A stretch of DNA of 7,878 bases from Streptosporangiaceae bacterium (lineage in GTDB: Bacteria; Actinomycetota; Actinomycetes; Streptosporangiales; Streptosporangiaceae). Of this stretch, positions 5,766 to 7,878 are shown piece after piece. Numbering within the stretch: the stretch's first letter is position 1; each line of letters starts with the position of its first letter. The notes under the pieces were generated by a model, which was given only the letters and a program-made list of their open reading frames with translations, had not been told where the DNA came from and searched no databases. The stretch is taken from NCBI GenBank assembly GCA_030043395.1, contig JASHXW010000168.1, positions 1 through 7,878 on the forward strand. The letters run 5' to 3'. A program made the translations under genes and the position numbers.

Positions 5766-7139
5766 TCAGCCCTCGTAGTACGGGTCCACGGCGGTCAGCA
5801 CGTCGTCCAGGAGCTCAAGCCCTTCCTTGGCCTCGGCCTCGGAGATCGTGCACGGGGGCACCACGTGCAGCCGGTTGAAGTTGGTGAAGACCAGCAGGCC
5901 GTGCGCGCGAGCTTGCGCGCTGAGCGTGTTCATCGCCGCGGAGGTACCCGCGTACGGGGCGAGCATGGCCCTGGTGTCGCGGTTCGACACCAGGTCAAGT
6001 GCCCAGAACACGCCCAGGCCGCGCACCTCGCCGATCACCGGGTGCCTGCTCGCGAGGTCGGCAAGGCCGGGCTCGAGCACCTGCGCCCCGATCCTGGCCG
6101 CGTTCTCCACGATGCCTTCATCGCGCATCGCGTCGATCGTCGCCACGATCGAGGCCATGGCCAGCGGGTGCCCCGAGTAGGTCAGGCCACCAGGGAAGAC
6201 CCGCTCGTCAAAGGTGGCGGCGATGGGGTCGGAGATGATCACGCCCCCAGCCGGCACGTATCCGGAGTTGGCGCCCTTGGCGAAGGTGATCAGGTCGGGC
6301 GCCACGCCGTGCGGCTCGAACGCGAACCAGCTTCCGGCCCGGCCGAACCCGCACATCACCTCGTCGGCGATCCAGATGATGCCGTACTTGTCGGCAAGGG
6401 CGCGGACCCCCGCCAGGTAGCCGGGCGGCGGGACGAGCACGCCAGCCGTCCCGACGATGCTCTCGATCAAGATCGCGGCTATCGTCTCAGGGCCCTCGAA
6501 CTGGATCACCTGCTCCAGGTGCTGGAGCGCTCGCTCGCTCTCCTGCTCCTGCGAGGTGGCCCAGAAGGATGACCGGTACAGGTACGGCCCGAAGAAGTGC
6601 GCGTGACCAACTGCGAACTCGTTCGGCCACCTGCGCGGGTCGCCGGTGGAGTTGATCGCAGCCCCGGTATTTCCGTGGTAGGAGCGGTAGAAGCTGAGCA
6701 CCTTGTCCCTGCCGGTGTGCAGCCTGGCCATCCTGATCGCGTTCTCGTTCGCGTCGGCGCCGCCATTGGTGAAGAACACCTTGCTGAACCCGTCAGGCGC
6801 CAGGTCGGTCAGCCGCTGCGCAGCCTGCCCGCGGGCCTCGTTCGCGTACTGCGGCGCGATCGTCGTTAGCCGGGCAGCCTGCTCGGCGATGGCCTTGACC
6901 ACCCGCGGGTGCTGGTGGCCGATGTTGGTATTGACGAGCTGGCTGGACAGGTCCAGGTAGCGGTTGCCGTCGAAGTCCCACACGTAACTGCCCTGGCCGC
7001 CCGCGATGACGAGCGGCTTCAGCGCCTTCTGCGCCGACCAGGAGTGAAAGACATGCGCACGGTCGGCGGCATAGGCAGCCGCGCCGCGCGCCGGGTCTGG
7101 CGTTGCGTGCTCCTGCCCGTAGGGTCCCTCGGGGGTCAT
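5766..7139 (-). CDS. Class-III omega-aminotransferase (beta-alanine/taurine:pyruvate type likely)
   Basis: This 457-residue, full-length PLP-dependent class-III transaminase is cytoplasmic. Visible motifs: WDFDGNRYLDLSSQLVN (54-70); FFTNGGADANENAIRMAR (122-139), a cofactor phosphate-binding segment; YRSYHGNTGA (151-160); the Asp of ADEVMCGFGR (258-267); and LITFAKGANSGYVPAGG (283-299) with K288 as predicted Schiff-base lysine. GLTYSGHPLA follows at 318-327. The SYHGNT, TYSGHP and PPPGY features resemble beta-alanine- and taurine-pyruvate aminotransferases more than GabT. Databases often name such proteins simply aspartate aminotransferase family. The ATG at 7139 has AGGAGG 9 bases upstream. 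It lies 25 bp downstream of mmsA on the same strand, so the pair probably forms an operon. That favours beta-alanine or a related omega-amino acid as donor, with MmsA using the semialdehyde formed. The exact donor and acceptor are inferred, not shown. Confidence 0.82.
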   Translation of the reverse strand: MTPEGPYGQEHATPDPARGAAAYAADRAHVFHSWSAQKALKPLVIAGGQGSYVWDFDGNRYLDLSSQLVNTNIGHQHPRVVKAIAEQAARLTTIAPQYANEARGQAAQRLTDLAPDGFSKVFFTNGGADANENAIRMARLHTGRDKVLSFYRSYHGNTGAAINSTGDPRRWPNEFAVGHAHFFGPYLYRSSFWATSQEQESERALQHLEQVIQFEGPETIAAILIESIVGTAGVLVPPPGYLAGVRALADKYGIIWIADEVMCGFGRAGSWFAFEPHGVAPDLITFAKGANSGYVPAGGVIISDPIAATFDERVFPGGLTYSGHPLAMASIVATIDAMRDEGIVENAARIGAQVLEPGLADLASRHPVIGEVRGLGVFWALDLVSNRDTRAMLAPYAGTSAAMNTLSAQARAHGLLVFTNFNRLHVVPPCTISEAEAKEGLELLDDVLTAVDPYYEG

Positions 7140-7147
7140 CGTGGTCT

Positions 7148-7154
7148 TCCTCCT
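7148..7154 (-). promoter_or_regulatory. Ribosome binding site of the omega-aminotransferase gene
   Basis: The minus strand reads AGGAGGA, with 8 bases between it and the ATG at 7139-7137. It lies in the 25-bp gap after the mmsA stop and supports both the start choice and a shared transcript. Confidence 0.75.
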
Positions 7155-7164
7155 AGCTGCGGAC

Positions 7165-7878
7165 TTAGTTGTTCACGGGGAATCCGAGGTTCACGCCGCC
7201 GTGGCTCGGGTCGAGCCAGCGCGAGGTGACGGCCTTGCCCCTGGTGTAGAAGTGGACTCCCTCGGTGCCGTGCACGTGGGTGTCGCCGAACAGCGACGCC
7301 TTCCAGCCGCCGAAGCTGTAGAACGCCATCGGAACGGGGATCGGCACGTTGATGCCGACCATCCCGACCTCGACCTCGTGAGTGAACTTGCGGGCCGCTC
7401 CCCCGTCGTTGGTGAAGATGGCCGTGCCATTGCCGTACGGGTTCGCGTTCACGATGCCAAGCGCCTGCTCGTACGAGCCAGCCCGCACCACGCTCAGCAC
7501 CGGACCGAAGATCTCGTCGGTGTAGCAGCTCATCTGCGGCTGCACCCGGTCAAGGACCGAGGGGCCGAGCCAGAAGCCGTCCTCCTCGCCGGTGCCCGCG
7601 TGGACCGGGTGCTCGCGGCCGTCCACGGCCAGGACAGCGCCATCGGCGACGCCGGCGTCGAGGTAGGAGGCAACCCGGTCCCGGTGCGCACTGGTGACCA
7701 GCGGTCCCATCTCCGACTCCGGCTGGTCGCCAGGCCCGACGCGCAGCTTCGCGACGCGCTCGCGGATCTTGCTGATCAGCTCGTCGCCGACCGGGTCGAC
7801 CGCGACCAGCACCGAGATCGCCATGCAGCGCTCGCCCGCCGACCCGAACCCGGCCGACACGGCCGCGTCGGCGGCGAG
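7165..7878 (-). CDS. mmsA: Methylmalonate-semialdehyde dehydrogenase (acylating), 3' part (runs off right edge)
   Basis: The last 237 codons and a TAA stop are present; the N-terminal half lies right of the window. The enzyme oxidises methylmalonate or malonate semialdehyde with NAD+ and CoA to propionyl-CoA or acetyl-CoA plus CO2, in valine, inositol and beta-alanine breakdown. The fragment opens with the catalytic segment SAGFGSAGERCMA, whose Cys (codon 7827-7825) is the predicted nucleophile. The GSAGERCMA wording is typical of acylating MmsA/IolA rather than ordinary aldehyde dehydrogenases. Further on are ESEMGPLVT, DEIFGPVLSVV and the oligomerisation-end segments PMAFYSFGGWKASLFGD and TRGKAVTSRW. 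The 3' half matches the usual length. The open frame continues to the window edge without a start. It is the upstream gene of a likely two-gene operon with the aminotransferase. Confidence 0.9.
   Translation of the reverse strand, partial: LAADAAVSAGFGSAGERCMAISVLVAVDPVGDELISKIRERVAKLRVGPGDQPESEMGPLVTSAHRDRVASYLDAGVADGAVLAVDGREHPVHAGTGEEDGFWLGPSVLDRVQPQMSCYTDEIFGPVLSVVRAGSYEQALGIVNANPYGNGTAIFTNDGGAARKFTHEVEVGMVGINVPIPVPMAFYSFGGWKASLFGDTHVHGTEGVHFYTRGKAVTSRWLDPSHGGVNLGFPVNN

Overview
The window is high-GC DNA (hand counts near 68-70% GC in coding stretches, with G/C-rich third codon positions) carrying family types typical of Actinomycetota: a GpgS-like glucosyltransferase, an actinobacterial-style GabT, a YxFxxD-repeat lipoprotein and an acylating methylmalonate-semialdehyde dehydrogenase. 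I cannot place it below phylum level from the sequence alone. There are no tRNA or rRNA genes, insertion sequences, CRISPR arrays or phage genes that I can recognise.

Layout. (1) 1-272, minus: 5' part of a glycosyltransferase gene, probably gpgS, running off the left edge. (2) 273-628: a divergent intergenic region, AT-rich for this genome (about 49% GC over 301-480), which should hold the promoters of gpgS and gabT. (3) 629-1984, plus: gabT, a PLP-dependent 4-aminobutyrate aminotransferase, possibly translated from a leaderless mRNA. (4) 1985-2161: a gap with hairpins, a degenerate 13-bp tandem repeat and two small palindromes. (5) 2162-2731 and 2759-3955, plus: a YxFxxD-repeat lipoprotein and a short APC-type amino-acid permease, 27 bp apart and probably co-transcribed. 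(6) 4056-5714, plus: a secreted modular protein with two Ig-like regions and a GH114-type (endo-alpha-1,4-polygalactosaminidase family) domain. (7) 5715-5765: a GC hairpin cluster between convergent genes. (8) 5766-7139 and 7165-7878, minus: a class-III omega-aminotransferase and, 25 bp upstream of it, the 3' part of mmsA; these form an operon read leftwards.

How they may work together. GabT turns GABA into succinate semialdehyde. The second aminotransferase with MmsA would turn an omega-amino acid such as beta-alanine into malonate semialdehyde and then acetyl-CoA. The APC permease could import such substrates. The neighbourhood therefore looks like an omega-amino-acid (GABA / beta-alanine / polyamine-derived) catabolic locus. 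The lipoprotein and the GH114 protein are surface or secreted products whose link to it is unproven. I found no clearly new system. The least conventional parts are the GH114 protein with its Ig-like modules and cysteine-rich tail, and the lipoprotein-permease pair.
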